64,000 nt of DNA from positions 744,001 to 808,000 of the forward strand of contig JAYKKR010000006.1 of the NCBI GenBank assembly GCA_036971615.1, written 5' to 3'. This document shows, piece after piece, positions 24,569 through 35,869 of this stretch. The position numbers were made by a program, and so were the translations under genes. Source of the DNA: Amyloporia xantha (taxonomy: Eukaryota; Basidiomycota; Agaricomycetes; Polyporales; Adustoporiaceae). The first letter of the stretch is position 1; each line of letters starts with the position of its first letter. The notes under the pieces were generated by a model. The model saw nothing but the letters and a program-made list of their open reading frames with translations. It did no database searches and was not told the DNA's origin.

Positions 24569-26320
24569 ATGAATCTGCGGCTCAAATGGCAACGACAGGA
24601 GGAGGACAAGGGTGATGACCTTGACAATGACAACGATAACAACCACATTGACAACTTTCTTACAAGGATAAGGGTGTTTCTAAAGAAATATAAAGAGATG
24701 ATTAGGAGGAGGATAGGAATGGAGCCAAAGGAGGCAAGGGAAGCAAGGGAGGCAAGGGAGGCAGGTAGATTCAGCTACACCTATCAGATCCAGCTCACCG
24801 TTTAACTGGGAATTTGTTGTGCAGTCCACGCCTCGCTTTCTTCCCCCTGAACTTTGGGACCAGATCGTTTCCTACTTGCGATATGACCTGGATGCGCTGC
24901 TCGCCTACCGCGAGGCCTACTCTGGACGCGGATGGTACGAGAGAGGTAGCAAGCACGTGCCCCGAGAATACGGACAAAGAGAAGTTACTTTTTCGCATCG
25001 GGAGCAGGTGGCGCGGATAGGGATGATGAAAAGCAGTTGGGAAGGCCCATGGGTAGTCCGAATCAGGGGCAGCGAGCTTAAAGGCGAGAGGGGGCCGATT
25101 CCACACCTGGGCACAGTTGCAGTGATGCTAGGCGGAAGGTGGACAGATCCGTGGCGTCTTTACATCGAGAATGCAGAGTGGCGAGCGGGGGACATGCCGC
25201 CGGACCTCTTCGAGAATTTGTCCACCTTCACCAGGATCAAGTGGCTCGTTCTTCATGAAGTCACGTTCCCTTCGATTGCTACATTCGGCCGGTTGGTCTG
25301 CGCCTTCCCCGCCCTGGAGGTGCTCGAATGCGACGGGGTGCGCTTTGTGACGCATCATTTCAATCCCGCTGCATTTTTACGACGCGCTGGCTGTCGGAGG
25401 CTCTGGGAGATCTCTGTCTCCGGCTTGGACAGTGCTTCTGGCGACGACATCACAGGCTTTTTCCTGTCTATGGACATCTCTTTCAGGTCGATATACATGG
25501 GCAAGCCATCCCGCACGATTGCTCTACCTTTGCGACCCACAAACTTTGCTTCTGGAAATCTGCAGCGTTTTATCTGGACTGCCGGCGCTTTGCTTGAACG
25601 TTTGTACTTGAATTTGGTCCCTGGCGGTGAGCCACTATGACTACTTGCTCAATCCTCAGAGCTGACTCGTTGATGTTTCCAGAGTATCCCATTGATATCT
25701 CCAACAATACACAGCTCCGCTATTTGTACCTCGTTCTCGATATCAACAATGTGGATTCCGACACTGGCTGTATTGTTCAGTTCGCCTCTCAACTCAAGTC
25801 CAATGTTAAGTGCATATGCTCCGTAGAATTTGTCTTAAGCCCCCCGACTCTGAGGTCCACAGACTATGGGGAGATCAAACCAATCCTGACAAGGCTGTGC
25901 CATGGCTTTTGCTCTCAACTTGACCAGATCTTGATCCCACGTGGATTGGACAACCTGCCACGGTTTTCCTTCAATCTCTCTCTCCAGGAGAAACCGGGGG
26001 TTAGAGTCAGGAAGATATGGGATCAGTTAGTACGATCACAGATGCCTACATTAAACAAAAGAGGTATCATAGAGTGCGTTTATCTTCTGCGGTAGCTGCG
26101 TTGATTTGACTGATGACCTCGAACCTCACGATATACAGGACCGATGTTGCGAATGGAGATTTCTCCTAAGGGTGCAAATAATGACCACGGGCCATCACAA
26201 GCTTCCTCTTTCCAGTCTCTTTGCACTTCATTGCATCCTCCATTCCCTGCTAACCAAACTCATGCCCATCTCCCTACTGAACCGTTATGGAGGGTACACA
26301 CACCGCGGCATCCAGTCTAG
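24569..26320 (+). CDS. F-box / LRR-like protein, array copy 1
   Basis: Predicted substrate-recognition subunit of an SCF ubiquitin ligase. Model: exon 24569-24673 (MNLRLKWQRQ..), 24825-25626, 25683-26063 and 26139-26320, summing to 1,470 nt (489 residues). The F-box core is FLPPELWDQIVSYLRYDLDA at the start of exon 2. LRR-like strands follow, for example WLVLHEVTFPSIATF, ALEVLECDGVRF and LWEISVSGLDS. Junction 2 uses GTGAGC with TTTCCAG, junction 3 uses GTATCA with ATACAG. There is no ATG directly before the F-box, so exon 1 is inferred: a weak GTGTTT donor joined to the GTGCAG acceptor keeps the frame in all six copies. The first exon is the weakest part of the model. It resembles Polyporales F-box proteins; targets are unknown. 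Confidence 0.75.
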
Positions 26321-26560
26321 CTCTACACCCGCGTCGATCGGCAACGCAGGGTCCACGAGCACGAATTCCTCTCTATCTGTCTTGGCCCCGTGGCCTGTGG
26401 CACAGCGCGCACTCGAGTACGATGCAATGCGGTGGTCAGCTTGACGGATGTATACGTGTAGCTATTGTAGTACGAAATACCAACGATCTTGATGTATTTA
26501 GTATGAATCCCTTGTACTATTATTCTCTACTCATACACAGAAGCTTCGACGACACGAACG

Positions 26561-26760
26561 CGAACAGGGGCGCGCTGTCCTCATGTCGAATATGTCAACG
26601 CCGACTTCGACTTTGTCCTGTGGATCCCTCAGCGCCCGCGGCAGCACCCTGCCTTATCTCGTCGTCATCCAAGCGCGCCTCTGCCAATGTCCACTCGACT
26701 TCCTTGAGAACCGCTTTGCATGCCCCTGCGAAACGAGAGATGATCACCGTGTAAATCATG
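26561..26760 (-). pseudogene. 3' fragment of kelch gene (DUF4110 tail), copy 1
   Basis: The minus strand matches the last about 60 codons of the kelch pseudogene at 48,452-50,162, around EVERILAEAGLD. In this copy the Cys/Trp and frame context has drifted. Nothing of the kelch repeats is left, because OYE copy 2 sequence begins directly beside it. Confidence 0.6.
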
Positions 26761-26784
26761 AAGTCTCTTCACGGCAGTACTTAT

Positions 26785-28015
26785 TCAACTCCCCGCGGAG
26801 GCGCGATCCACGACCATGTTCGGAGCGACGCAGCTCCACGTCCGACCGTATACAGTATACTCTACCTCCTTCCCCGCGGCAATCCATCGCAAGATGAGAT
26901 TATACCGCGCAACCGCCGCGTTCGCCCCAATCAACTTGGGCATCTCGAACGGCGCGTGCCGCCCAAAATATAGAATCAGCGCAACCAGGCCCCACTCGAG
27001 CCCGGCGCTGCACTTCGACGCGAAGGACACGTCGGCGGGGCGAGGGTATGGCTGGCGGAGTCCGTGCACGCCGGGCTCTGGAGTTGGTCCCATGAGGAAG
27101 TCGTCGTGTTCTTCAGCTTGTCGATGAGCGATGGACTCATACTGCCGGAGGGACAGTTCTGGACAGACGACGGAAAGCCGGCCGATCCCGAGGAGGTGCG
27201 CGTGGCTGTGCTCAAGCACGGAGGACATGAGGGCAAGAGTGCGCAGGCCGCCCGTTAGGAGAATCAGGGGCGCGCTTTTGGGTGCATCGACGGGCGAGGA
27301 AGCAGCTACGCCTTCAGCCTCTGTAGAAGGGTGCGCGTCGATCACCTGCATTGCACGTTGTGTGAACTTGAAATGTGTGAAGTATGCCTGTCGGGGAGGA
27401 CACGGTCTTGGTAATCATTTTTCAGTGTTAGTACAATCAGACGGGTACTGTAACTGTAAGGCCGTGCGGGATGAAAGATTGATGAGCGTAATAGCGGGGA
27501 TCGGGAACTAATCTCACCTGGGTCCTCGTAGTCTCCCCGGGCTGCTACCCTCGATGAAATTAATCACTCCCCAAAGATGAGATTTCCTGCACATGGCGGA
27601 GAGCTCTGTCCTCCGTGTCGTCTTCTGTTGCAGTAGACGCGCTGCCGCTGCTGCTGGAGTCCACGTAGTCGGCCACATTAAGCTTCACGCCTACCTCGGA
27701 GTCCTTCGAGATGGCATCTGACCGGCGTATTGCGGAAGCTTACCTGTGGAAGAGTCGCAAGGGGTCATTGCGAGCGGAAATATTCGTCTTCGCGTAAATT
27801 CGTCTACAGAAAGGAAATGAATCAGAATGATCATCACAGCGGGCGATGCAATTCAAGGTCGTTGCTCACCTTTGGAGAGATGAATTGCGATCGGAGATCT
27901 ATTACGAGCTCGTTCAGTTCATACATCTGATGCAGGATCGTGGAACACGTACACCCGTGTGCTGCATGCAGCTGCCCACCATCGAGCCCGCTGTGCGCAG
28001 CGAGGAGAGCAGCTC
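26785..28015 (-). pseudogene. OYE copy 2, 5' truncated and fused to PKS
   Basis: Retains the C-terminal exon (LILLTGGLRT, HAHLLGIGRLSV), the exon with VKLNVADYVDSS and the small RSQFISPK exon. The N-terminal exon and nearly all of the main barrel exon are gone. At about 28,010 the barrel exon (QLHAAHG end) joins the PKS ACP region (MPTEDLSAEVPL). The C-terminus is also shifted after the motif KEVEYTV. No functional enzyme can be made. Confidence 0.8.
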
Positions 28016-28440
28016 TGCGGCCGCAGACAGCGAATCGAGCCTGTATGAAGGTCAACGGAACCTCCGCCGACAGATCCTCCGTTGGCATGTCGAGTACTTT
28101 GCAGTTGTTATCGCGTAGATTGACAGCAGACTTCGTGTGTCCTAACCTAAGGTCTTTTCTTTATTCGTCTGCAAGTGATGGTCGTACACAGTTGAGTGCC
28201 CGAGTTTTCGCGAACAAGACGCCAGTCGAAGCCAGGAATTGCGCACGCGCCGATGGGTCCCTTGCGCAACTTACGATGACCATCGTCGATGCATATGCAT
28301 AAGTCTAGCACATGCCGTTATATACTTGCTTCGCTTTTCGTGATTGCGATGCAGTCGTATCCCAGCAGCTTGTGTTTCATGCCGCTAGTCTGCTATCTGT
28401 CCAAGATGGCTGCCTTGAGCAAAAGGTGTGGTCCGAAGTC
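28016..28440 (-). pseudogene. PKS ACP/KR 3' fragment, copy 2
   Basis: Corresponds to about 17,040-17,470 of the PKS pseudogene: the ACP helix region (MPTEDLSAEVPL), the sequence upstream of it, and part of the KR C-terminal intron and exon region. The Ser-bearing GLDSLS motif is lost at the fusion. Confidence 0.65.
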
Positions 28441-31127
28441 TGCGTGTCCAAATTGGTATGGACAGCCGAGAACTAGTGATCAGACAGGTACGGGTTGAAT
28501 CCTGCGACGTATGATTGAGATTCAGATGCGCCATCCATGATAGTGATTATTTAAGAGCATAAATTCGGTGATGGTGAACGATCAGAGCGCCGTTATGTGG
28601 AAAAAGGTGCGCATTGCAAGGAGTACTGACAGGAAGACCGGCATTCCGGGTGTCACGTCGACAACGCTTAGAGTCTGAGAGTGATATGGCCATGGAGAGC
28701 GGCCCATCGTCAGCGTTGGGCACTGCATGGCAACTGCATGGGAGAGGACGCGCAAATGACAGAGTCGTCGAGCGTCTCTCTCGATCGAATCACGTTCCCC
28801 TCGATCAGGCATCTCGGAGACTCGGACTGCGTGACATCACGCTTCCCGCAGTGGACTATCACGACCTTTGTCTTTCGCTTTCATTTCCTCGCTTTCTGCA
28901 ACCCCACGAATATATATATATATATTGCTCTCCCAGTGCTGCTGTGTGCCGCTCGACTTCGTTCCTGCCCTCGCCGCCTCTCGCGGGCTGAGAAAGGCCA
29001 TGGTCCTCATTCATGTCTAGCTTGCCGGGGACGGCGCCAGGGTGCTGCGGCATAGGATTCTTCGATTGGACTAATTTCTTCGTTCGCAGGACCGACGTTC
29101 GGGCACGACCACGCTACAACTCCGTGTCTGCGCCACACGGACAGGCTGCGCTCTCGCTGTCGGGTACACGCATGAAGACGCATGCGAGCGCAGCTGGCCT
29201 CCCCAGTCCGGCGTTCATACGATTCGTCACTATCAGGACTCTACACTCAGTGCATTTCCACCTGCGACTATTCCCCATGCGCGGTCTGTGGGCCTCCCAG
29301 CCTCGAATCAGCTCGCTCATCTGCTTCGTCGCTGCGGCGTGTCGGGATGCTTGAGAATACCACTGAGAACGGAAGAGATCACTCTGGGCTAGCCTGTGCA
29401 TCGGAGCCTGGATGGCCACAATCATGATTATTTGGTGCGTATAGGCCTCTCAGCCGTCGTCTATACTGCTTCCGTAATCCCTTTTCTTTGTGCTGAAACC
29501 GTGGCAGCAACTATATATAAGAAGGCAGAAAATCAAAAAACATACCCGATACAGTATTCCAACAGGAATAGCTTCCATAATTCAAGAGCCGGCCATGTAT
29601 GGTCCGATGCCGTGAACAAGCATACATTGTTGTCAGTACAAACAATGAAATGCAGTCGTTCAGCCTATGACAGACATTCGTGGTTGGCAAAGCGGACATG
29701 ACGGAGCGCATGTCTCGGACCGCATACAGATCCTGCGGAAACGTCCTGTGTGGACAACGCAGCAGACGCGTTCCACGCGCTTCAAGATTCGGACACTTTG
29801 CGGAAGCGGGAGTCCCCAGCGCGAAAGGCCTTGTAAAGCGATGCGCGTTGAGGCTGGACCATCTGGACGTGCGCCGGATGCTGAGTGCATTTGTACTAGG
29901 GTGTACGCAGCTTCCAGCTGTCATTGTATGTGGCAGTGTGAAGGCCTCCAAGCACCTGTCAGTCGTTCGTAATAAACGGAATACAAGGACCATGAGGTTC
30001 ATATTTGACTTGACGTTTGTTGTATCCAATAGTGCTGTGCATGCCGTGAACACGCGTGTTCACGTCTAAGTCGAGGCTATGCCGACTACCCTAGGACGCT
30101 CGATCGACGTATCTAGTGGTATGCAATACCGATCAGCAGCTGAGCGTGACGGCGGCTTAACAGCGAACGTCCCGAGAGCCGACGCAGTCAGTAAGGGCGT
30201 CCAGACAAACTCGTAGGATGTGCGCACGGTTTTAGGGAGTTAGATGCTCTGTCGAGGTCCTGGTGCAGTCTTTCCACCTACGACGATGGCACTTGAGCGG
30301 CAAAAGAACGAGATGGATGGATGGCGGAATTGCATCCGATAGGAGTCCTGAACGCTATTGGTGCGTCAATACTACCGATAGTATGAGAGGGTCTCTCAAG
30401 CGTCTCTAGACCACATAAAGAGGGAATACAGACCGCTTTCGTCAGTAGCATTTCAAAGTTCTGCGTGCGTGTGGGATCAGGCGGCGCGTCCCGTCAGTGT
30501 AACCATATCATGGGTAGTTGACACTGTCTTCCGGGCTGTGCGACCGGTTTCTATTAGCTCGGGACATAGCTCTTATTTTAAAGCGCTCGCATTGTGTTTG
30601 ATACTCACCGCGTTGACACAGAAGCCTAAGAAACAGCAAGACAATCGCAGCTTCGCAAGTCAGAGCTTTCAAGTGGTCCGCTGGAGGAAGCAATAAATGG
30701 TCCGTGAGAAATGAAAGAAGTCTGGTGCCAACCATACCGTTCACACGTCACGGTGTAAGGCAGAAGAACATGCGTCGAGAGGCCACTGCCATGAGGCTGT
30801 GGTCCCTGAAGGGCAAGCTATATATGTACCGTTGAACGAAGCGCAGTCTCAACCATCCGGAATACTCTCTTCGTACCACAGGCAACGTCTGAGTGGTACA
30901 CTTGTCCTCTTGATCCATCCAGTCGCTGTCTTTGTCCACTATCGTATCCGACTCAGCCCTACGCCCCGGGATCATCACGAGTGTGAGGCCTCTAGTCCAA
31001 ATTCGCCGGAGAGCATTCTACGGGACAGCACGCCAATCAGCAACCTGTTAGATCCGCACGGGCAAGAGTAGAGCACAGACTCACAGACTGTGGCTATTCC
31101 ATCACCGGCGAGAGATCACAGTAGTCC
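28441..31127. repeat. Leader block Y1
   Basis: Shorter version of the X leader that lacks its first 700 bp or so. Matches 43,420-46,392 (Y2) and 57,880-61,783 (Y3). It contains a decayed F-box remnant, a short (AT)n run at 28,909-28,926 whose length differs among Y copies, and long overlapping frames on both strands (29,511-30,069) that lack ATG starts. No supported gene. Confidence 0.7.
28690..29430 (+). pseudogene. Second-family F-box remnant, copy Y1
   Basis: Reads ITFPSIRHLG and then, in another frame, LRDIT-like sequence, TLHSVHFHLRLFP and QPRISSLICFVAA. These match X1 pieces in the same order. Frames are broken between pieces. Confidence 0.45.
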
Positions 31128-32717
31128 ATGAATCTGCGGCTTAAATGGCAACGACAGGAGAAGGACAAGGGTGATGACCTTGACAATGACAACGATAACA
31201 ACCACATCCACAACTTTCTTACAAGGATAAGGGTGTTTCTAAAGAGGAATAAAGAGATGATTAGGAGGAGGATAGGAATGCAGCCAAGGGAGGCAAGGGA
31301 GGCAGGTAGATTCAGCTACACCTATCAGATCCAGCTCACCGTTTAACTGGGAATTTGTTGTGCAGCCCACGCCTCGCTTTCTTCCCCCTGAACTTTGGGA
31401 CCAGATCGTTTCCTACTTGCGATATGACCTGGATGCGCTGCTCGCCTACCGCGAGGCCTACTCTGGACGCGGATGGTACGAGAGAGGTAGCAAGTACGTG
31501 CCCCCAGAATACGGACAAGCTGATGTCATATTTTCGCATCGGGAGCAGGTGGCGCGGATAGGGATGATGAAAAGCAGTTGGGAAGGCCCATGGACGGTAC
31601 GTATCAGGGGCAGCAAGCGTAAAGGCGAGAGGGGACCGATTCCACACCTGGGTACATTTGCAGTGATGCTAGGCGGAAGGTGGACAGATCCGTGGCGTCT
31701 TTACATCGAGAATGCAGAGTGGCGAGCGGGGGACATGCCGCCGGACCTCTTCGAGAATTTGTCCACCTTCACCGAGATCACGTGGCTCGATCTTCATGAC
31801 GTCACGTTCCCTTCTATTGCCACATTCGGCCGGTTGGTCTGCGCCCTCCCCGACCTCAGGGACCTCTGCTGCGACGGGGTGCGCTTTGTGACGCATCATT
31901 TCAATCCCGCTGCATTTTTACGACGCGCTGGCTCTCGGAGGCTCGAGAAGATCTCTGTCTCCGGCTTCGACAGTACTTCTGGCGACGACATCGCAAGCTT
32001 CTTCGTGTCTATGGACATCTCTTTCAGGTTGATATACTTGGGCAAGCCAGAGTCGATCCCCACGATTGCTCTACCTTTGCGACCCACAAACTTTGCTTCT
32101 GGAAATCTGCAGCGTTTCATCTGCACTGCCGGCGCTTCGCTTGAACGTTTGTACTTGAATTTGGTCCCTGGCGGTGAGCCACTATGACTACTTGCTCAAT
32201 CCTCAGAGCTGACTCGTTGATGTTTCCAGAGTATCCCATTGATATCTCCAACAATACACAGCTCCGCTTTTTGCGCCTCGTTCTCGATATCAACAATGTG
32301 GATTCCGACACTGGCTGTATTGTTCAGTTCGTCTCTCAGCTCAAGTCCAATGTTGTGTGCATATGCTCCGTAGTATTTTACTTAAGCCCTCCGACTCTGA
32401 GGTCCACAGACTATGAGGAGATCAAACCAATCCTGACAAGGCTGTGCCATGGCTTTTGCTCTCAACTTGACCAGATCGTGATCCCACGTGGATTGGACAA
32501 GCTGCCACGGGTTTCCTTCCTTCTCTCTCTCCAGGAGGAACCGAGGGTTGGAGTCAGGAAGATATGGGATCAGTTAGTACGATCACAGATGCCTACATTA
32601 AACAAAAGAGGTATCATAGGGTGCGTTTGTCTTCTGCGGTAGCTGCGTTGATTTGACTGATGACCTCGAACCTCACGATATACAGGACCGATATTCGGCA
32701 AAGATTTCTCTAGCTAG
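31128..32717 (+). CDS. F-box / LRR-like protein, array copy 2
   Basis: Same four-exon plan as copy 1: exon 1 from ATG 31128, inferred intron 31233-31365 (133 bp), F-box FLPPELWDQIVSYLRYDL, splice near 32,174 to EYPIDISNNTQLRFL, and a short last exon reading GPIFGKDFSS and stopping at 32715-32717. The C-terminal tail is thus some 50 residues shorter than in copy 1. LRR-like strands differ from copy 1 at exposed positions (ITWLDLHDV, DLRDLCCDG, LEKISVSGFDS, LGKPESIPT). The frame is open throughout. The exon 1 repeat has fewer REA units than the other copies. Confidence 0.75.
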
Positions 32718-33104
32718 GCTGCAAATAATGACCACAGGCCATCGCGAACTTACTCTTTCCATTCTCTTTGCGCTTCCTTGCGTCCTCTATTCCCTACTCG
32801 TACTCATCTCCCTACTGAATTGTTATCGAGGGTACACACACCGCGACATCCAGTCTAGCTCTACCCCCGCGTCGATCGGCAACGCAGCGTCGGCGACGCG
32901 ACTTCCTCTCCCCATGTCTTGGTCCCGTGGCCTATGCCAGTGGCACTGCGCGCACTCGAGTACGATGCAATGCGGTGGTCAGCTTGACGGATGTATACGT
33001 GTAGCTATTGTAGTACGAAACACCAACGGTCTTGATGTATTTAGTATGAATCCCTTGTTCTATTATTCTCTACTCATACACAGAAGCTTCGACGACACGA
33101 ACGC

Positions 33105-33302
33105 GAACAGGGGCGCAATGTCCTCATGTCGAATATGTCAACGCCGACTTCGACTTTGTCCCGTGGACCCCCCAGCGCCCGCGGCAGCACCCTGCCTCAT
33201 CTCGTCCTCATCCAAACCCGCCTCTGCCAATATCCGCTCGACTTCCTTGAGAACCGCTTTGCATGTCCCTGCGAAACGAGAGATGATCACCGTGTAAGTT
33301 AT
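33105..33302 (-). pseudogene. 3' fragment of kelch gene, copy 2
   Basis: Matches the end of the kelch pseudogene at 48,452-48,650 (Lys/Glu-rich tail around EVERILAEAGL). It abuts OYE copy 3. No kelch repeats remain. Confidence 0.6.
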
Positions 33303-33327
33303 GACGTCTCTTCACGGCAGTACTTAT

Positions 33328-35068
33328 TCAACTCCCTGCGGAGGCGCGATCCACAACCACATTCGTAGCGATGCAGCTCCTCTTCCGACTGCGTAATCTA
33401 CCTCCTGCAATCCGTCGCATCATAACGTTATACCATGCCACAGCCGCATTCGCCCCAACCAGCTCGGGCATCTCAAACGGCGTGTGCCGCCCAAAAGACA
33501 GGATCAGAGCAGCAAGCCCACGCTCGAGCCCGGCACTGCAATTTGATACAAAGGACTCGTTGGTGACGCGAGGGTACGACTGGCCGGGTCCGTGCACGTC
33601 GGGCTCTGGGAGGGGTTCCATGAGGAAGTCGTCGTGTTCTTCAGCTTGTCGATGAGCGACGGACTCGGATAGATGGAGGGGCAGATCGGGACAGACGGCG
33701 GAAAGCCGGCCGATCCCGAGGAGGTGCGCGTGGTTGTGCTCAAGCACGGAGGACATGAGGGGAAGGGTACGCAGGCCGCCCATTAGAGGAATCAGGGACG
33801 CGCCTTTGGGTGATTCGACGGGCGAGGAAGCAGCTACGCCTTCAGGCTCTGTTGCAGGGTGGGCGTCGATCACCTGCATTGCACGCTGTGCGAGATGTGT
33901 GAAGGATACTTGTCGGGGAGTCACGGTCTTGGTAATAAATTCTACGTGTTAGTAATGGAACGTGTTAGGCCGTGCGAGATGAAAGATTAATGAGCGTAAT
34001 AGCGGGGATAGGGAACTAATCTCACCTGGGTCCGCTGCCGCTGGAGTCCACGTAGTCGGCCACATGAAGCTTCACTCCTAACACGAAGTCCTTCGGGGTG
34101 GCATTGCGAGCGAAATATTCGTCGTCGCGTAAATTCATCTACAGAAGGGAAATGAACCCGAATGAGCGTCACAGCGGACTATGCGATTCATGTTCGTTGC
34201 TCACCTTCGGAAAGATGAAATGTGATAGAAGATCTATCACGAGCTAGTTCAGTGCATTGAATGCATGATCATGGAAGACGTACACCCGTGTGCCGCATGC
34301 AGCTGCACGCAATCGAACCTGCCGTGCGCAGCGAGGAGAGCAGCTCAGCTCGTACGAACGAATCTACGACGGCGTCTATATCTGCCGAAGACACGGCCAG
34401 AGGAATCTGGAAGAGCAGCCCATAGAAGGCGTGAGATAGTGCCCCAGTAAATCCGTTCTTTGCATTGGACCCGACCACGACAGCGCTGGGTGCGAGGGGT
34501 GGGACAAAGAGCTTGCGGCCGCCGAACATGTTGACAGACTGGCGTCCAGCATGGGATACTTGCATGATGGCAAGTGTTTTGCGAGTGTCGACGCTGGCTT
34601 CAGGGACCAGCAGATCGACGCCATGAATACTGTCTGCCAGCTGCTTGAACGGCTCGATCGTTTCTGGAGTAACATCACTCAGGACGACCAAGTCTCGTCC
34701 CCACATAAGTGCTCTGGGGGTAGCTGGACATTGCCCGTGATAGTGACCTTTTGACCAGTGTGAGTACAGCGACAGATGCGCTGCGTTAGGCGGGCTACCC
34801 CACAGGTCGCCAAGGTGCTCGTACAAGGCTACCTGAGAACATGATCAGAAGGCCAGCCCGTGATGATTCCGTCAATTGATACTCACCTTCGCCAGCCTAT
34901 TGACGACAGTACGACCACATGGAAGATGTGCCGGTGTGAAAATCTGCTCGAATCGCTCATGCTCGTCATCGGCATGAATGCTGGAGCCTTGGGGCTCATC
35001 AGCCGTGCTATATAAATTTGTTCACAAAGTTGCCAGAAATGACTTGGGCAGAACTCACCGCCCTGCAT
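33328..35068 (-). pseudogene. OYE copy 3, full length but decayed
   Basis: The only array copy that still spans all OYE exons. Exon 1 begins at ATG 35068 (MQGGEFCPSHFW) but shifts frame soon after. The main exon has HWSKGHYHG in place of the intact WSRGQWGMIITGN, showing small indels, while MQVSHAGRQS is kept. The exon with VKLNAADY has lost about 200 bp between 33,990 and 34,120, removing the GGDYEDP motif. The C-terminus shifts after MMRRIAGG. The combination rules out function. Confidence 0.85.
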
Positions 35069-35199
35069 AGCTATCGTCCGGAGCTAAGAAAAATGGAAGG
35101 TCAGCTATGTATACCGTGACTGTTGTACATATATACATTCGCATTTCGAACGTACCGGTATGTCCTCACGTTTGAGTCTCGACCACTGTGCAGCGTTCG

Positions 35200-35777
35200 C
35201 TTTCCGTACGCAGCAGAAGCAGTCATAACTCAGCTTGTGATGTGTTTCATACGGCTAGTCTGCTGTCGGTTTGCACTGAGGGCAATCGTGCCGTCCAGGA
35301 TGGCTGGCACAACCGACGTGAATCCGTTCCCGTGCTTCCACATAACTCCAGACAATGCAGTACTTGCACTGCGGGATGTCAATCACTGCTACGTTTCACG
35401 GAACACGAACAGCACGCACCTCGCATGATTGGTTTGACTTCCGAACAACCCGGAGATTGACAAAAACGCGACAATAAAGTCCGACGACTCTAACGGAATG
35501 TCTTGTTCGAGCGTCGACACAGCCCCGACCTTGGCATTGTAAGGGGCTGCGGAGGTGAGCGCTGTTTGGCATGTGAAGGACTTATCAATGAGGGTAGCAG
35601 AGAGTAACATGCATTGCTAATCAGGACCTTCGTTGCCTGCACTGCTAATGCGTCGCAAGTCTCCACACGCAAGCGAAGCTCGCACAAGCTTTCTAGGCAG
35701 GATAACAGCCTTCTCGAGACGAAATCTTGAAGTGCCCTCCTGACTGCTATCACGCTCAGAGCACGAAGTCGGCACAA
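35200..35777 (-). pseudogene. PKS ketoreductase fragment, copy 3
   Basis: Reads ALQDFVSRRL, LRVETCDALAVQATKVL, then LLSATLIDKSF, GAVSTLEQDIPLESSDF and AFLSISGLF, all parts of a KR domain, with frame breaks. The first two pieces lie upstream of the deletion junction found in the PKS at 16,946-19,622 and are absent there. This copy therefore descends from a PKS that still had more of its KR domain. Confidence 0.7.
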
Positions 35778-35869
35778 TTACCCGAGCACCTTTCTAGACT
35801 TGTAACATGAACAGAGTGTTGTCAAAGAGGGGCATGTAGTGTCTCACCGTGTACGTCCAGTGAGCGACT

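Larger units (their letters stand above)
20550..35869. repeat. Macro-unit 1 of the tandem array
   Basis: First of three direct repeats. It contains leader X1, F-box copy 1, a kelch 3' fragment, OYE copy 2 fused to PKS ACP sequence, leader Y1, F-box copy 2, a second kelch fragment, OYE copy 3 and a KR fragment. The start is set by sequence shared at 20,550, 35,870 and 50,200 (ending in ...GGTCC near 20,640, 35,960 and 50,290). Corresponding features are offset by about 15.1-15.3 kb from macro-unit 2. Within the unit, the two half-units (offset about 6.6 kb) are also homologous. Confidence 0.85.

Noticed and set aside
24819..24825. Taking GTG directly before the F-box as the start codon
   Set aside because: Fungal nuclear genes start with ATG. 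The GTGCAG here looks like an intron 3' end, so an upstream exon was inferred.
28909..28926. (AT)n run as a TATA box or origin
   Set aside because: It is a length-variable microsatellite inside decayed sequence in all three Y leaders, with no gene start nearby.
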